Positions 25,031 to 33,994 of a stretch of DNA of 64,000 nucleotides are shown here, in pieces. The stretch is from the NCBI GenBank assembly GCA_033852095.1, contig JAWSVD010000029.1, positions 1 through 64,000 on the forward strand, in the 5' to 3' direction. The translations under genes were made by a program, and so were the position numbers. This stretch comes from CALCKW01 sp033852095. Lineage in GTDB: Bacteria; Pseudomonadota; Gammaproteobacteria; CALCKW01. Positions within the stretch are counted from its first letter, which is position 1. Each line of letters begins with the position of its first letter. The notes beneath the pieces were generated by a model that saw only the letters and a program-made list of their open reading frames with translations, did not search any database and had not been told where the DNA came from.

Positions 25031-25246
25031 ATGCCTAACGTTAAGGTTAAAGAAAACGAGCCCTTTGAAGTCGCCATGCGACGTTTTAAGCGCTCTTGTG
25101 AGAAAGCTGGCATCCTGACAGAGACGCGTCGTCGCGAGTTCTACGAGAAGCCAACAACAGAGCGAAAGCGCAAATTGGCGGCCGCTGTTAAGCGCCACCA
25201 GAAGAAGCTGTCTAAAGAAGCTGCTCGCCGCGTACGCCTCTTCTAG
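25031..25246 (+). CDS. rpsU: 30S ribosomal protein S21
   Basis: A 71-residue, highly basic ribosomal protein of the small subunit, needed for initiation on many mRNAs. VKVKENEPFEVAMRRFKRSC and TRRREFYEKPTTERKRK match the family along its whole length. Preceded by a good promoter and followed 18 nt later by yqeY. In most gammaproteobacteria dnaG and rpoD follow in the same operon; here that link is broken, and dnaG is at 50186. Confidence 0.98.
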   Translation: MPNVKVKENEPFEVAMRRFKRSCEKAGILTETRRREFYEKPTTERKRKLAAAVKRHQKKLSKEAARRVRLF

Positions 25247-25264
25247 AGAGGAGGTTCGCAATTG

Positions 25265-25714
25265 ATGAGCGAAATTATTCAGCGCATCAAAGCCAGCACC
25301 ATTGACGCCATGCGCGCCAAAGATAAGTCCCGTTTGACTGTACTTCGCTCGGCTTCAGCTGCTTTCAAGCAGATTGAAATCGACGAACGCATCGAACTCG
25401 ACGACACTCGGGCATTGGCCGTGCTGGACAAAATGTGCAAACAACGACGCGAATCCAGCGAGCAATACGCCGCTGCGAATCGCGAAGATTTGTTGGCACA
25501 AGAGCAATCCGAGCTGGTGATTCTGCAGGAATTTATGCCTGCCCAGCTCAGCGAAGCTGAACTCAGCGATCTGATCGACGAAGCCATCACCGCAAGTGGT
25601 GCCTCTTCGCTCAAAGAGATGGGTAAAGTGATGGGCTTGCTCAAGCCTCAACTAGCAGGCCGAGCTGACATGTCAGCCGTGAGCGCCGCTATCAAGGCCA
25701 AACTGGGCGCATAG
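25265..25714 (+). CDS. GatB/YqeY domain protein
   Basis: A 149-residue protein of the YqeY family, related to the tRNA-binding tail of GatB. Visible marks are MRAKDKSRLTVLRSASAAFK near the start, EFMPAQLSEAELSDL in the middle, and GKVMGLLKPQLAGRADMS near the end. Its role is not settled; a link to tRNA or amidotransferase function is assumed from homology. The start is ATG 25265 with AGAGGAGG upstream; an in-frame TTG is one codon earlier. Co-transcribed with rpsU. Confidence 0.92.
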   Translation: MSEIIQRIKASTIDAMRAKDKSRLTVLRSASAAFKQIEIDERIELDDTRALAVLDKMCKQRRESSEQYAAANREDLLAQEQSELVILQEFMPAQLSEAELSDLIDEAITASGASSLKEMGKVMGLLKPQLAGRADMSAVSAAIKAKLGA

Positions 25715-25735
25715 ACCCCCCGTTCAAGCACGCCT

Positions 25736-25752
25736 CCCCCAGCACTTGGGGG
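25736..25752. other. Hairpin between yqeY and gltD
   Basis: CCCCCA-GCACT-TGGGGG forms a short G/C stem with no T-tract. It sits at the junction of two neighbourhoods that are normally apart. Confidence 0.4.
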
Positions 25753-25806
25753 ACGGTGACGCGCGGGCGCTTCGCGCTTCCCCCACAAGATCACTCGAGA
25801 GAGCAC

Positions 25807-27231
25807 ATGGGCAACAGAAACGTACTCCAGTTTATTGACCTGCCGCGCCAAGACCCGGACAAAAAACCGGCGAAAATGCGCATCAAGGAATCCGGCGAAA
25901 TCTACGGCCAGTTCGACCCCGAGACGGCTTCGGCCCAGTCTGAACGCTGCCTGGCGTGCGGCAACCCCTACTGCGAATGGAAGTGCCCCGTGCACAACTA
26001 CATTCCCAACTGGCTCAAACTGATTGCCGAAGGCAAGCTGACCCAAGCCGCCGAGATGTCGCACCGCACCAATTCCCTGCCCGAGATGTGTGGCCGCGTC
26101 TGCCCCCAGGACAGACTCTGCGAGGGCGCCTGTACGCTAAATGACGGCTTTGGCGCCGTGACCATTGGCTCTATCGAAAAATACATCTCCGACGAAGCTT
26201 TCAAACTGGGCTGGCGCCCTAACTTGGATGACGTCACCGAGACTGGACACCGCGTTGCCATCGTTGGCGCCGGACCCGCGGGCCTCGCCTGTGCCGATGT
26301 ACTGGCACGCAACGGCATCAAATCAGTCGTCTACGACCGCAACTGCGAAATTGGCGGCCTGCTGACCTTTGGCATCCCCTCGTTCAAGCTCGAGAAGGAC
26401 GTGGTGCGCAATCGCCGCGACATCCTCGAAGGCATGGGCGTAAAGTTTGTGCTCAATACAACAATCGGCGAGGACATCCCCTTCCAGCAGCTGGAAGACG
26501 AGTACGACGCCGTGTTCCTCGGCATGGGCACCTACACCAACATGCGCGGCGGATTCCCCGGCGAAGACTTGCCTGGCGTGCACGCTGCGCTGGATTACCT
26601 GATCTCCAACGTCAATCAGCAAGAAGGCTGGCAGCAAGAGCAGTTTACCGACCTTAAAGGCAAACGCGTTGTGGTGCTCGGCGGCGGTGACACCGCGATG
26701 GATTGCAACCGCACCTCCATCCGCCAGCGTGCCGCGACCGTGACCTGCGCCTACCGCCGCGACGAGGCCAACATGCCCGGCAGCGTGAAAGAAGTCACCA
26801 ACGCCAAAGAAGAAGGCGTGGAGTTTCTCTGGAATCGCCAACCCATCGAAATAGTCGGCGACGGCAAAGTCGAAGGCGTCCGCGTGATCACGACGCAACT
26901 GGGTGAGCCAGACGAACGCGGACGCCGCAGCCCGGAGCCCGTCGCCGGCACCGAAGAAGTGCTGCCCGCCGACGCTGTACTGATCGCCTTTGGCTTTCGC
27001 CCCAGCCCCACTGCGTGGATGGCAGAGCACGGCATCGACACAGATGATGGCGGACGCGTGGTGACCAACCCCAGCATCCCCTTCCAGACCACCAAGCCCA
27101 ATGTCTACGCCGGTGGCGACATGGTGCGTGGATCCGATCTGGTGGTCACTGCCGTGTTTGAAGGGCGCGAAGCCGCTAAAAGCATCAGCCAACAACTGGC
27201 ACTGGCCACCCCCAAGGGAGCCACTGCATGA
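25807..27231 (+). CDS. gltD: Glutamate synthase (NADPH) small subunit
   Basis: Supplies electrons from NADPH to GltB for making glutamate from glutamine and 2-oxoglutarate. It is 474 residues. Cys clusters for two 4Fe-4S centres are in CLACGNPYCEWKCP and CGRVCPQDRLCEGAC; the FAD site is VAIVGAGPAGLACADVLARN; the NADPH site is VVVLGGGDTAMDCNR; and a C-terminal FAD contact is VYAGGDMVRGSDLVVTAV. I start it at ATG 25807 (GAGAGAG upstream). It is coupled to hemE by ATGA. Its partner gltB is 13 kb away at 40654, although gltB-gltD-hemE is the usual order. Confidence 0.96.
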   Translation: MGNRNVLQFIDLPRQDPDKKPAKMRIKESGEIYGQFDPETASAQSERCLACGNPYCEWKCPVHNYIPNWLKLIAEGKLTQAAEMSHRTNSLPEMCGRVCPQDRLCEGACTLNDGFGAVTIGSIEKYISDEAFKLGWRPNLDDVTETGHRVAIVGAGPAGLACADVLARNGIKSVVYDRNCEIGGLLTFGIPSFKLEKDVVRNRRDILEGMGVKFVLNTTIGEDIPFQQLEDEYDAVFLGMGTYTNMRGGFPGEDLPGVHAALDYLISNVNQQEGWQQEQFTDLKGKRVVVLGGGDTAMDCNRTSIRQRAATVTCAYRRDEANMPGSVKEVTNAKEEGVEFLWNRQPIEIVGDGKVEGVRVITTQLGEPDERGRRSPEPVAGTEEVLPADAVLIAFGFRPSPTAWMAEHGIDTDDGGRVVTNPSIPFQTTKPNVYAGGDMVRGSDLVVTAVFEGREAAKSISQQLALATPKGATA

Positions 27232-28283
27232 GCGAGCTGAAGAACGACCGCTTGCTGCGCGCGCTGATGCGCCAGCCGGTCGACCGCACGCCTTGCTGGA
27301 TCATGCGTCAAGCGGGGCGCTACCTGCCTGAATACAAAGCCACCCGCGCCCGCGCCGGCAGTTTTCTGGACCTCTGCAAGAACGCAGAGCTCGCCTGCGA
27401 AGTCACTTTGCAGCCACTCGAGCGCTTCCCGTTGGACGCCGCTATCCTCTTCTCGGACATCCTCACCATCCCCGACGCGATGGGACTGGGTCTGTACTTC
27501 TCCGAGGGAGAGGGGCCGAAGTTTGAACGCCCGCTGCGCAGCGCCGCGAGTATCGCCAAGCTGGGCGTGCCCGACCCCGAGGACAGCCTGGGCTACGTCA
27601 TGAACGCGGTGCGCACCATTCGCACAGCGCTCGACGGCAGCGTGCCACTGATCGGTTTCTCCGGCAGCCCCTGGACCTTAGCCACTTACATGGTTGAAGG
27701 CGGCAGCACCAAGACTTTCAGCCACAGCAAGGGCCTGCTCTACAGCGACCCGGCGAGCGCACACAAGCTGCTCGACACCCTTGCCCAGTCAGTCACCAGC
27801 TACCTCAACGCCCAAGTGGCCGCAGGTGCACAGGCGCTGATGATATTCGACACCTGGGGCGGCGTGTTGACCCCTGCAGCCTACCGCGAGTTCTCACTCA
27901 ACTACATGCAGCAGATTCTCGACGGCCTAGACCGCGAAGCGGATGGCCGACGCGTGCCAGTTGTGCTGTTCACCAAGGGCGCGGGCGAAAGGCTGCGCGA
28001 CATGGCCGATGTGGGCGCTGACGGCCTCGGTGTCGACTGGACCACCGACCTTGGGCGCGCTCGCGAGCTGACTCAAGGCAAAGTGGCACTGCAGGGCAAT
28101 CTGGACCCAGGCGTGCTCTACGGCACGCCGGAGACGGTCAAACAGGAAGTGAACCGCGTCATGGCGAGTTTTGGCGACGGGCCTGGACACGTGTTCAACC
28201 TGGGCCACGGCGTCACGCCTGATGTCAGCCCTGAAAACGTTGGCGCCGCGATCGCCGCAGCCCAAGCCTACAAACAGCCCTGA
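27228..28283 (+). CDS. hemE: Uroporphyrinogen decarboxylase
   Basis: Removes four carboxyl groups from uroporphyrinogen III to give coproporphyrinogen III in heme synthesis. It is 351 residues. The family signatures PCWIMRQAGRYLPEY and FSDILTIPDAMGLGL with conserved Arg and Asp residues are present, plus GFSGSPWTLATYMVEGG, FDTWGGVL and FNLGHGVTPD. The start overlaps the gltD stop (ATGA). A strong terminator follows. Confidence 0.97.
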   Translation: MSELKNDRLLRALMRQPVDRTPCWIMRQAGRYLPEYKATRARAGSFLDLCKNAELACEVTLQPLERFPLDAAILFSDILTIPDAMGLGLYFSEGEGPKFERPLRSAASIAKLGVPDPEDSLGYVMNAVRTIRTALDGSVPLIGFSGSPWTLATYMVEGGSTKTFSHSKGLLYSDPASAHKLLDTLAQSVTSYLNAQVAAGAQALMIFDTWGGVLTPAAYREFSLNYMQQILDGLDREADGRRVPVVLFTKGAGERLRDMADVGADGLGVDWTTDLGRARELTQGKVALQGNLDPGVLYGTPETVKQEVNRVMASFGDGPGHVFNLGHGVTPDVSPENVGAAIAAAQAYKQP

Positions 28284-28306
28284 GCCGAGACAGTTGTTGA
28301 GGACAC

Positions 28307-28336
28307 AAAAAAACCGGCCATTGCCGGTTTTTTTTG
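28307..28336. terminator. Bidirectional terminator between hemE and ponA
   Basis: AACCGGC-CATT-GCCGGTT is flanked by seven A residues before and eight T residues after, so it can end both the plus-strand hemE and the minus-strand ponA transcripts. Confidence 0.92.
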
Positions 28337-28376
28337 TTTCTCACTTATATACAGATAGGTAGAGAGCGCACTCAGT

Positions 28377-30863
28377 CTAAAAGAGCTGCTCACGCATATC
28401 ATCCTGCCCCGCCTCAGCCGGCAAGGTGGACTCGACGTTCCAGACAGGCGCAGCCGCTGTATCCGAAGTGCCACTGCTTGCACTCTTCGCAGTCGAATCA
28501 TGCAAAGGCTCTGATGTGCGGAAATACTCAAACATCGAACCCTCAGCCCCTGCGCGCGCGCGCCTGCCCGTGGCCTTGTCGATACGCAGTTTCACCACGT
28601 TTTCTGGCGGCACAAGCTCTGCCTCGGGAACGCCCTCCAACATGGTCTGCATGAAATCGATCCACATGGGCAGCGCCGCTCGCCCGCCAGTCTCGCGGGA
28701 ACCCAGGGTTTTCACCTGATCAAAGCCAACCCAGGCCGTGGCGACAATGTCCCGCTGAAAACCCGTGAACCAGGCGTCCATCTGCTCGTTGGTAGTACCG
28801 GTCTTCCCCGCCAGATCCGTCCGGCCCAGTGCCTTTCTGGCCCGCACCGCGGTACCGCGCTGCACCACTTCGCGCAACATCGAGTTCATCAAAAAGGCGT
28901 TGTCCTCAGCCACCACACGCTGGGCGAGTTTAGATTCACGCAGCGGCTCAGCATTCGCCGCGGTCACGTCGACTGTCGTCAAGGAATCGCCACTGGCCAA
29001 CATTTCACTCAAACAATCCGCATCCACGCAGGCAATATCGGGCGCAGCCTGAAACAACAGACGGCCTTCGCGGTCTTCGATGCGGCGGATAAAATAGGGC
29101 TCAACCAGATAACCGCCATTTGCGAAGATCGCGTAAGCGCGCACCAGCTCGATGGGCTTAACCACCCCGGAGCCCAGCGCGAGCGACAGATCGCGCGGCA
29201 TCGCGTCACTGCCAAAACCAAAGCGGTCCATGTAGCCAATGGCGTTGCGGATGCCTATTTTTCGCAACACCCGAATAGACACTAAATTGCGGGATTTCAC
29301 CAGCGCCTCGCGCAACCGAGTCGGGCCGTAGACCCGGCCGGAGTAATTTTCAGGCCGCCAGACATCTTCGAGCTTGTCGTCGTCAAACACCACCGGGGCA
29401 TCATTAAAGACCGTGGCAACCGACAGACCCGCATCCAGTGCCGCTGAAAAGACAAAGGGCTTGAAGTTTGATCCGGCCTGGCGACTGGCCTGCATGACGC
29501 GGTTGAATTTACTGCGCTCGAATTGGTAACCGCCCGCCAAGGCCAACACCGCCCCATCGCGTGGATCCAGGGCGACCAGAGCACCCTCGGGACCCGGCAA
29601 TTGAGCCAGCATCCATTGTGCGTTGTCACCCGGCCGCAAGTAAACCACGTCACCACGTGTCAGCACCTGATCGACACTTTCAATCTCGGCGCCGAGCTCA
29701 TCGATCGACAGCCGTGCGCGGGCCCAAGTGACACCCGCCAGCGCCAAGCGCGCGCTGCTGCCGTTGGCCAGCATCACCGCCGCACCTTCTGCGTCGACGG
29801 ACAACACCGCCGCTGCCACCAGATCACCGTATTGCGGCAGCTCCGCCAACACGGACAAGAGCTCCAACTCGTCCTGCAAGCCCTGCTCATCTAATGTCAG
29901 CAGCGGGCCACGGTAACCGTGCCGCTCTTCATAGGCGTGCAAAGCACCGCGCAGGCTTTCAGTCGCGGCGCGCTGCGCCTTGGAGGTCAAGGTGGTGTAC
30001 ACCCTATAACCGTCGCTGTAGGCGGCGTCGCCAAATCGTTTAACCAGCTCCGCGCGGGCCATCTCCGCCACGTATCCGCCCTCAAGCGCACGCTTTGCAA
30101 CGTGCAGCGTCGCGCTCACCGGCGCCGCCTTGGCCCGCTCAAACTCATCCGTGTCGATCATCGCCAGCTCGTGCATGCGGCGCAAAACGTAGTTGCGACG
30201 GATCAGCGCACGCGGCGCATTGGCCAGCGGGTTATACGCTGAAGGCGCCTTGGGCAAGCCCGCGATCATCGCGATCTGCGGCAGATCGAGTTGATCCAAG
30301 GTTTTGCCGTAATAAGCAAAGGCCGCCGCCCCCACACCCCAGGCGCGATTGCCGAAAAATATCTTGTTCAGATAGAGCTCTAGGATCTGGTCTTTGCTCA
30401 GCTCCCGCTCTATCTCCATGGCTAGGAGCATTTCTTTTACTTTTCGGCTGTATTTTTTGTCTTTACTCAAAAACAAGTCGCGCGCTATCTGCATCGTGAT
30501 GGTGCTGCCACCCTGCGCTTTTCTGCCGGTGGTGACCAAGACGTACACCGCTCTGGCCAGACCTTGCCAATCCACACCCGGGTGCTCATAGAAGCGATCG
30601 TCTTCCGCCGCGATGAACGCTTGCTGCATGCGCTTGGGGATAGCGTCAATAGCTGCGAATACCCGCCGTTTCTCGCCGTATTCCGCCAGCATTTCACCGT
30701 CGCTGGAGAATACTTGCAGCGGCACGTACATCTGAACGTTATGAACCCCGTCGATAGAGGGCAATTGTTGCTTGTAATGCATTGCAAGACCGAAACCTGC
30801 CACTAGCCCAAGTAAAGCCAAAGAAAACAAGCAGATAACAGAAATTTTGAGGAAAGCTCTCAC
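28377..30863 (-). CDS. mrcA: Penicillin-binding protein 1A
   Basis: Bifunctional peptidoglycan synthase of the inner membrane. It is 828 residues: an N-terminal membrane anchor (about 7-27), a glycosyltransferase GT51 domain with catalytic Glu in AAEDDRFYEHPGVD and with QGGSTITMQIARDLFL, an OB-like insert, and a transpeptidase domain with the active Ser in AGSNFKPF, SRN in LVKSRNLVS and KTGTTN. The start is GTG 30863; no clear ribosome site. It diverges from pilM, as in Pseudomonas, where it is called ponA. Confidence 0.97.
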   Translation of the reverse strand: MRAFLKISVICLFSLALLGLVAGFGLAMHYKQQLPSIDGVHNVQMYVPLQVFSSDGEMLAEYGEKRRVFAAIDAIPKRMQQAFIAAEDDRFYEHPGVDWQGLARAVYVLVTTGRKAQGGSTITMQIARDLFLSKDKKYSRKVKEMLLAMEIERELSKDQILELYLNKIFFGNRAWGVGAAAFAYYGKTLDQLDLPQIAMIAGLPKAPSAYNPLANAPRALIRRNYVLRRMHELAMIDTDEFERAKAAPVSATLHVAKRALEGGYVAEMARAELVKRFGDAAYSDGYRVYTTLTSKAQRAATESLRGALHAYEERHGYRGPLLTLDEQGLQDELELLSVLAELPQYGDLVAAAVLSVDAEGAAVMLANGSSARLALAGVTWARARLSIDELGAEIESVDQVLTRGDVVYLRPGDNAQWMLAQLPGPEGALVALDPRDGAVLALAGGYQFERSKFNRVMQASRQAGSNFKPFVFSAALDAGLSVATVFNDAPVVFDDDKLEDVWRPENYSGRVYGPTRLREALVKSRNLVSIRVLRKIGIRNAIGYMDRFGFGSDAMPRDLSLALGSGVVKPIELVRAYAIFANGGYLVEPYFIRRIEDREGRLLFQAAPDIACVDADCLSEMLASGDSLTTVDVTAANAEPLRESKLAQRVVAEDNAFLMNSMLREVVQRGTAVRARKALGRTDLAGKTGTTNEQMDAWFTGFQRDIVATAWVGFDQVKTLGSRETGGRAALPMWIDFMQTMLEGVPEAELVPPENVVKLRIDKATGRRARAGAEGSMFEYFRTSEPLHDSTAKSASSGTSDTAAAPVWNVESTLPAEAGQDDMREQLF

Positions 30864-31223
30864 GATACAGATGTCATTTTAAGGGGATTCCACCCGCGTA
30901 TTCGAAAAACCGTACCAAGTCGCCACCCTTCGGCGAATACCCCGGTACACAAACTGCAAAGACCAGATTGTACGCGAAGTCTGCCAACTCGGCAGATAGC
31001 CCCCATAAATGTATGGAAGTTGTAAGGAAAAGAGTGGCCTACAGATCATTCGCACGAAAATGGATCACGCCCTAAAGCTAAGGCCTTCATTTTCCAACGA
31101 CTGAGCCGTTAAACGACTCGAACCTTCTCAGTACCGAGCGCTAGAACTCAGCTGGTACCAGAGACGGCCTGATCCACGCAACCAGGGAGTATCCGCTAAG
31201 GAGCTCCGACACGAGGACACACT
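30864..31223. other. Divergent regulatory region of ponA and pilM
   Basis: 360 bp without a gene. It contains a small hairpin CTGCC-AACTC-GGCAG near 30988-31002. On the minus strand GTACAAT near 30972 could be a -10 for ponA, but no -35 is convincing. The pilM ribosome site (GAGGA, 31213-31217) is clear. Confidence 0.5.
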
Positions 31224-32279
31224 GTGTTTGGTATTAAGTCTAGTTCCCAACTGATCGGGCTCGATATCAGCTCGACGTCAGTCAAGCTGTTAGAGCTTAC
31301 ACGGCAGCGTGGCGGTTTGCGTGTGGAGTCATACGCGGTAGAGCCACTGCCGGTAAATTCTGTCAACGAGAAGACCATTCAAGACATCGAGGCGGTCGGC
31401 GAAGCCGTTCGCCGCGCCGTCAAGAAGAGCGGCACCAAGGCGACACGCGCCGCGGTTGCAGTTTCCGGGTCGGCGGTGATCACGAAGATCATCAGCATGC
31501 CCGCGAGCTTGAGCGAAAGCGACATGGAAATGCAGATTCAGTTGGAGGCGGAGCAGCACATACCCTACTCCATCGAAGACGTGAACATCGACTTCCAAGT
31601 GATGGGCGAGACTGCTGGCAAGGCCGACAAGGTCGACGTGCTGCTGGCTGCCACCAAATCCGAGAACATCGAGGACCGTGTCACCACCTTGAAGATGGCC
31701 GGGCTCAAACCCGCCGTGGTCGACATCGAGCCCTACACCATTGAGCACTCCTTAGAGATGCTTGCCGGTGGCGACGAGAATTTGATGAACGGCACCGTTG
31801 CCGTCATCGATGTCGGCGCGACCATGACCAGCCTCAACGTGATGCAGAATCGCCAATTGATCTACACCCGAGAGCAGGCCTTCGGCGGCAAGCTGCTCAC
31901 AGAGGAGATTATGCGCCGCTACGGCCTGTCATATCAGGACGCCGGCCGCGCCAAACGCGTGGGCGGATTGCCCGAAGGTTACGAGCAGGATGTGCTCGAA
32001 CCCTTTAAGCAGAGCATTGCCCAGCACATCAACCGCTACCTGCAGTTCTACTACAGCAGCAGCCAAGATACGCAGGTAGATGAAATCATCCTCGCCGGCG
32101 GCAGCTCCAGCATTGATAACATCGATCAATATATTCACGAGCAAATCGGCACGCCGACGAGCATCGCCCAGCCCTTCAGCATGGTGGAACTCGCCAAGGG
32201 CGTGGACCGAGATCGCCTGGTGCAAGACGGCCCGGCGATGATGATTGCCTGCGGCCTCGCGCTGCGAGGAGTTGAATAA
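31224..32279 (+). CDS. pilM: Type IV pilus assembly protein PilM
   Basis: Actin-like cytoplasmic ATPase of the pilus alignment complex that binds the N-terminus of PilN. It is 351 residues, opening FGIKSSSQLIGLDISSTSVK with the phosphate-1 loop. AVIDVGATMTSLNVM is the phosphate-2 loop and EIILAGGSSSIDNI the adenosine motif of the ASKHA fold. The start is GTG 31224. It overlaps pilN by one base (TAATG). Confidence 0.96.
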   Translation: MFGIKSSSQLIGLDISSTSVKLLELTRQRGGLRVESYAVEPLPVNSVNEKTIQDIEAVGEAVRRAVKKSGTKATRAAVAVSGSAVITKIISMPASLSESDMEMQIQLEAEQHIPYSIEDVNIDFQVMGETAGKADKVDVLLAATKSENIEDRVTTLKMAGLKPAVVDIEPYTIEHSLEMLAGGDENLMNGTVAVIDVGATMTSLNVMQNRQLIYTREQAFGGKLLTEEIMRRYGLSYQDAGRAKRVGGLPEGYEQDVLEPFKQSIAQHINRYLQFYYSSSQDTQVDEIILAGGSSSIDNIDQYIHEQIGTPTSIAQPFSMVELAKGVDRDRLVQDGPAMMIACGLALRGVE

Positions 32280-32857
32280 TGGCACGGATGAATCTACTGC
32301 CTTGGCGCGAAGAGAGACGCAGCCATCAGGCCAAGATGTTCGGCATACAGGTTGCGGGTGGCCTGGTTGCTACGGTGATTGGTTGTTTTATGTTCCAGAC
32401 CTTTATGTCCGGAAACGTGAACCACCAAAAATCGCGCAACGGTTATCTGCAAAGTGAAATCCGATCGCTGGAAAGCGAACTCTCGGAAATCGCCGAACTG
32501 GAAACAACCAAGAGCAAACTGCTGTCGCGCATGGAGATCATCCAACAGCTTCAGACCCAACGCCCACAGGTTGTGCACTTGTTTCACGAAATTGCAACGG
32601 CGATCCCCAGCGGTATACAGCTGTCTGATCTGAGCCAGGCGGGAGCGCAATTGACCTTAAAAGGCAAGACGCAATCAAACGCACGGGTCTCTGAATTCAT
32701 GCGCTTGCTCGACGCATCGCCGTGGATGTCTAGCCCGAGTGTTCGCAATATCACCGCAGAGAAAGGCAAGAACAGCAGCACCTTTGAGCTGGTATTGGAG
32801 CACTCAGCACCTGGCGCCCGAAAAGCCAGCTTAGAGGAGAATGACTACAATGGCTGA
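32279..32857 (+). CDS. pilN: Type IV pilus assembly protein PilN
   Basis: Inner-membrane protein of the alignment complex. It is 192 residues: the conserved MARMNLLPWREERR start, which docks into PilM, one membrane segment (about residues 20-42), then a coiled coil (ESELSEIAELETTKSKLLSR) and a ferredoxin-like periplasmic domain. It overlaps the start of pilO by a few bases. All of pilM to pilQ are read in one direction without gaps. Confidence 0.95.
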   Translation: MARMNLLPWREERRSHQAKMFGIQVAGGLVATVIGCFMFQTFMSGNVNHQKSRNGYLQSEIRSLESELSEIAELETTKSKLLSRMEIIQQLQTQRPQVVHLFHEIATAIPSGIQLSDLSQAGAQLTLKGKTQSNARVSEFMRLLDASPWMSSPSVRNITAEKGKNSSTFELVLEHSAPGARKASLEENDYNG

Positions 32858-33446
32858 TTTAAACGATCTGGACATTGAAGATCTGAAGAAGATCGGCAGT
32901 GCCCCACTTCCCGTGCGAATGGCCGTGATTGCCGTCTCCTGCGTTTTGCTGATAGCCGCCTATTGGTTCTTCATGGTGAAGCCTCAGCTCGAGCGCATCG
33001 AGGGCATGAAACGCCAAGAGTCTTCGTTGAAACAAGAATACGATGTGGCGGCAGCCAAGGCTGCAAATCTGGACGCCTACAAAGTACAACTCGACGACAT
33101 GCGCAATGAGTTTTCTATCATGCTGCGCCAACTGCCCGACAAGGTGGACATCGAGAGTTTGTTGGTGGATCTGTCGCAGACAAGCGTGGGCGCCGGTTTG
33201 GACGTTGAATATTTCAAACCCCAGGGCGATATCCCCAAAGAGTTCTACGCCGAGCACCCTATCCGCTTAAGCGTCAAAGGCAAATACCACGAGTTCGGTG
33301 AGTTTGTCAGCGGCCTCGCAGCACTGCCGCGCATCGTCACGCTGAGTAACATAAAAATAGGGGCTGACCCGGAGAAAGATTCCGAGCTGCTGATCATGGA
33401 ATTGACCGCCACCACCTACCGCTATTTGAGGGAGGACGAGCAATGA
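32850..33446 (+). CDS. pilO: Type IV pilus assembly protein PilO
   Basis: Periplasmic partner of PilN; the pair links PilM to PilP and the secretin. It is about 198 residues with a cytoplasmic N-terminus, one membrane segment (about residues 21-41), a coiled coil (PQLERIEGMKRQESSLKQEY) and a C-terminal domain with KFKYHEFGEF-like GKYHEFGEFVSGLA. I prefer ATG 32850, because GAGGAG lies ten bases before it; ATG 32841 is too close to that site. It overlaps pilN and pilP. Confidence 0.94.
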   Translation: MADLNDLDIEDLKKIGSAPLPVRMAVIAVSCVLLIAAYWFFMVKPQLERIEGMKRQESSLKQEYDVAAAKAANLDAYKVQLDDMRNEFSIMLRQLPDKVDIESLLVDLSQTSVGAGLDVEYFKPQGDIPKEFYAEHPIRLSVKGKYHEFGEFVSGLAALPRIVTLSNIKIGADPEKDSELLIMELTATTYRYLREDEQ

Positions 33447-33994
33447 AACAAACACAGCACGCACGCCGCCTCTCAAAAGCCAGCACTGTCTTTTCACTGA
33501 TCGCACTGACAAGCCTTTTGAACGGGTGTGAGCGCAGCATGGCCGACCTAGACGAATACGTGAAGGATCGCCGCCAAGCGCACGCAGGTTTTGTGGAACC
33601 GCTGCCTGAATACGAATTGTACAAGGGCTTCAGCTATACCTCAGTCGATCTGCGCGACCCCTTCGGCACACCCGATCTGGACGCCGGAATGCCGACCATC
33701 ATGGGCAGCAACAAGAACAAGCCCGACTTGAAACGCAGGCGCGAAGCACTGGAAATGTATCCGCTGGACTCGCTTGACATGGTTGGAGAACTCGCCCGCG
33801 GCGGCAACAGCTGGGGCCTGATCAAAGACGCAGAAGGCGTAGTGCACCGAGTTAAAACAGGTGCATACGCAGGCCAGAACTTTGGCCGCATTGTCTCCGT
33901 GACCGAATCAAACATTGAAATCGAAGAAACAATTCAGGACGGCATGGGCAACTGGATTACCCGAGAAGCCCAACTGACTTTAGGTGAAGAGTGA
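33443..33994 (+). CDS. pilP: Type IV pilus lipoprotein PilP
   Basis: Inner-membrane lipoprotein that connects the PilN/PilO dimer to the secretin PilQ. It is 183 residues. The lipobox LLNGC after a basic/hydrophobic leader marks Cys about 29. A flexible segment follows, then the C-terminal beta domain with VDLRDPFG, LDSLDMVGELARGGNSWGL and GAYAGQNFGRIVSV. It overlaps pilO by ATGA and pilQ by TGATG. Confidence 0.95.
   Translation: MKQTQHARRLSKASTVFSLIALTSLLNGCERSMADLDEYVKDRRQAHAGFVEPLPEYELYKGFSYTSVDLRDPFGTPDLDAGMPTIMGSNKNKPDLKRRREALEMYPLDSLDMVGELARGGNSWGLIKDAEGVVHRVKTGAYAGQNFGRIVSVTESNIEIEETIQDGMGNWITREAQLTLGEE

Noticed and set aside
28377..30863. Frame opposite ponA around 29523-29894 and similar antisense frames
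   Set aside because: These are antisense to conserved glycosyltransferase/transpeptidase motifs and show shadow composition.
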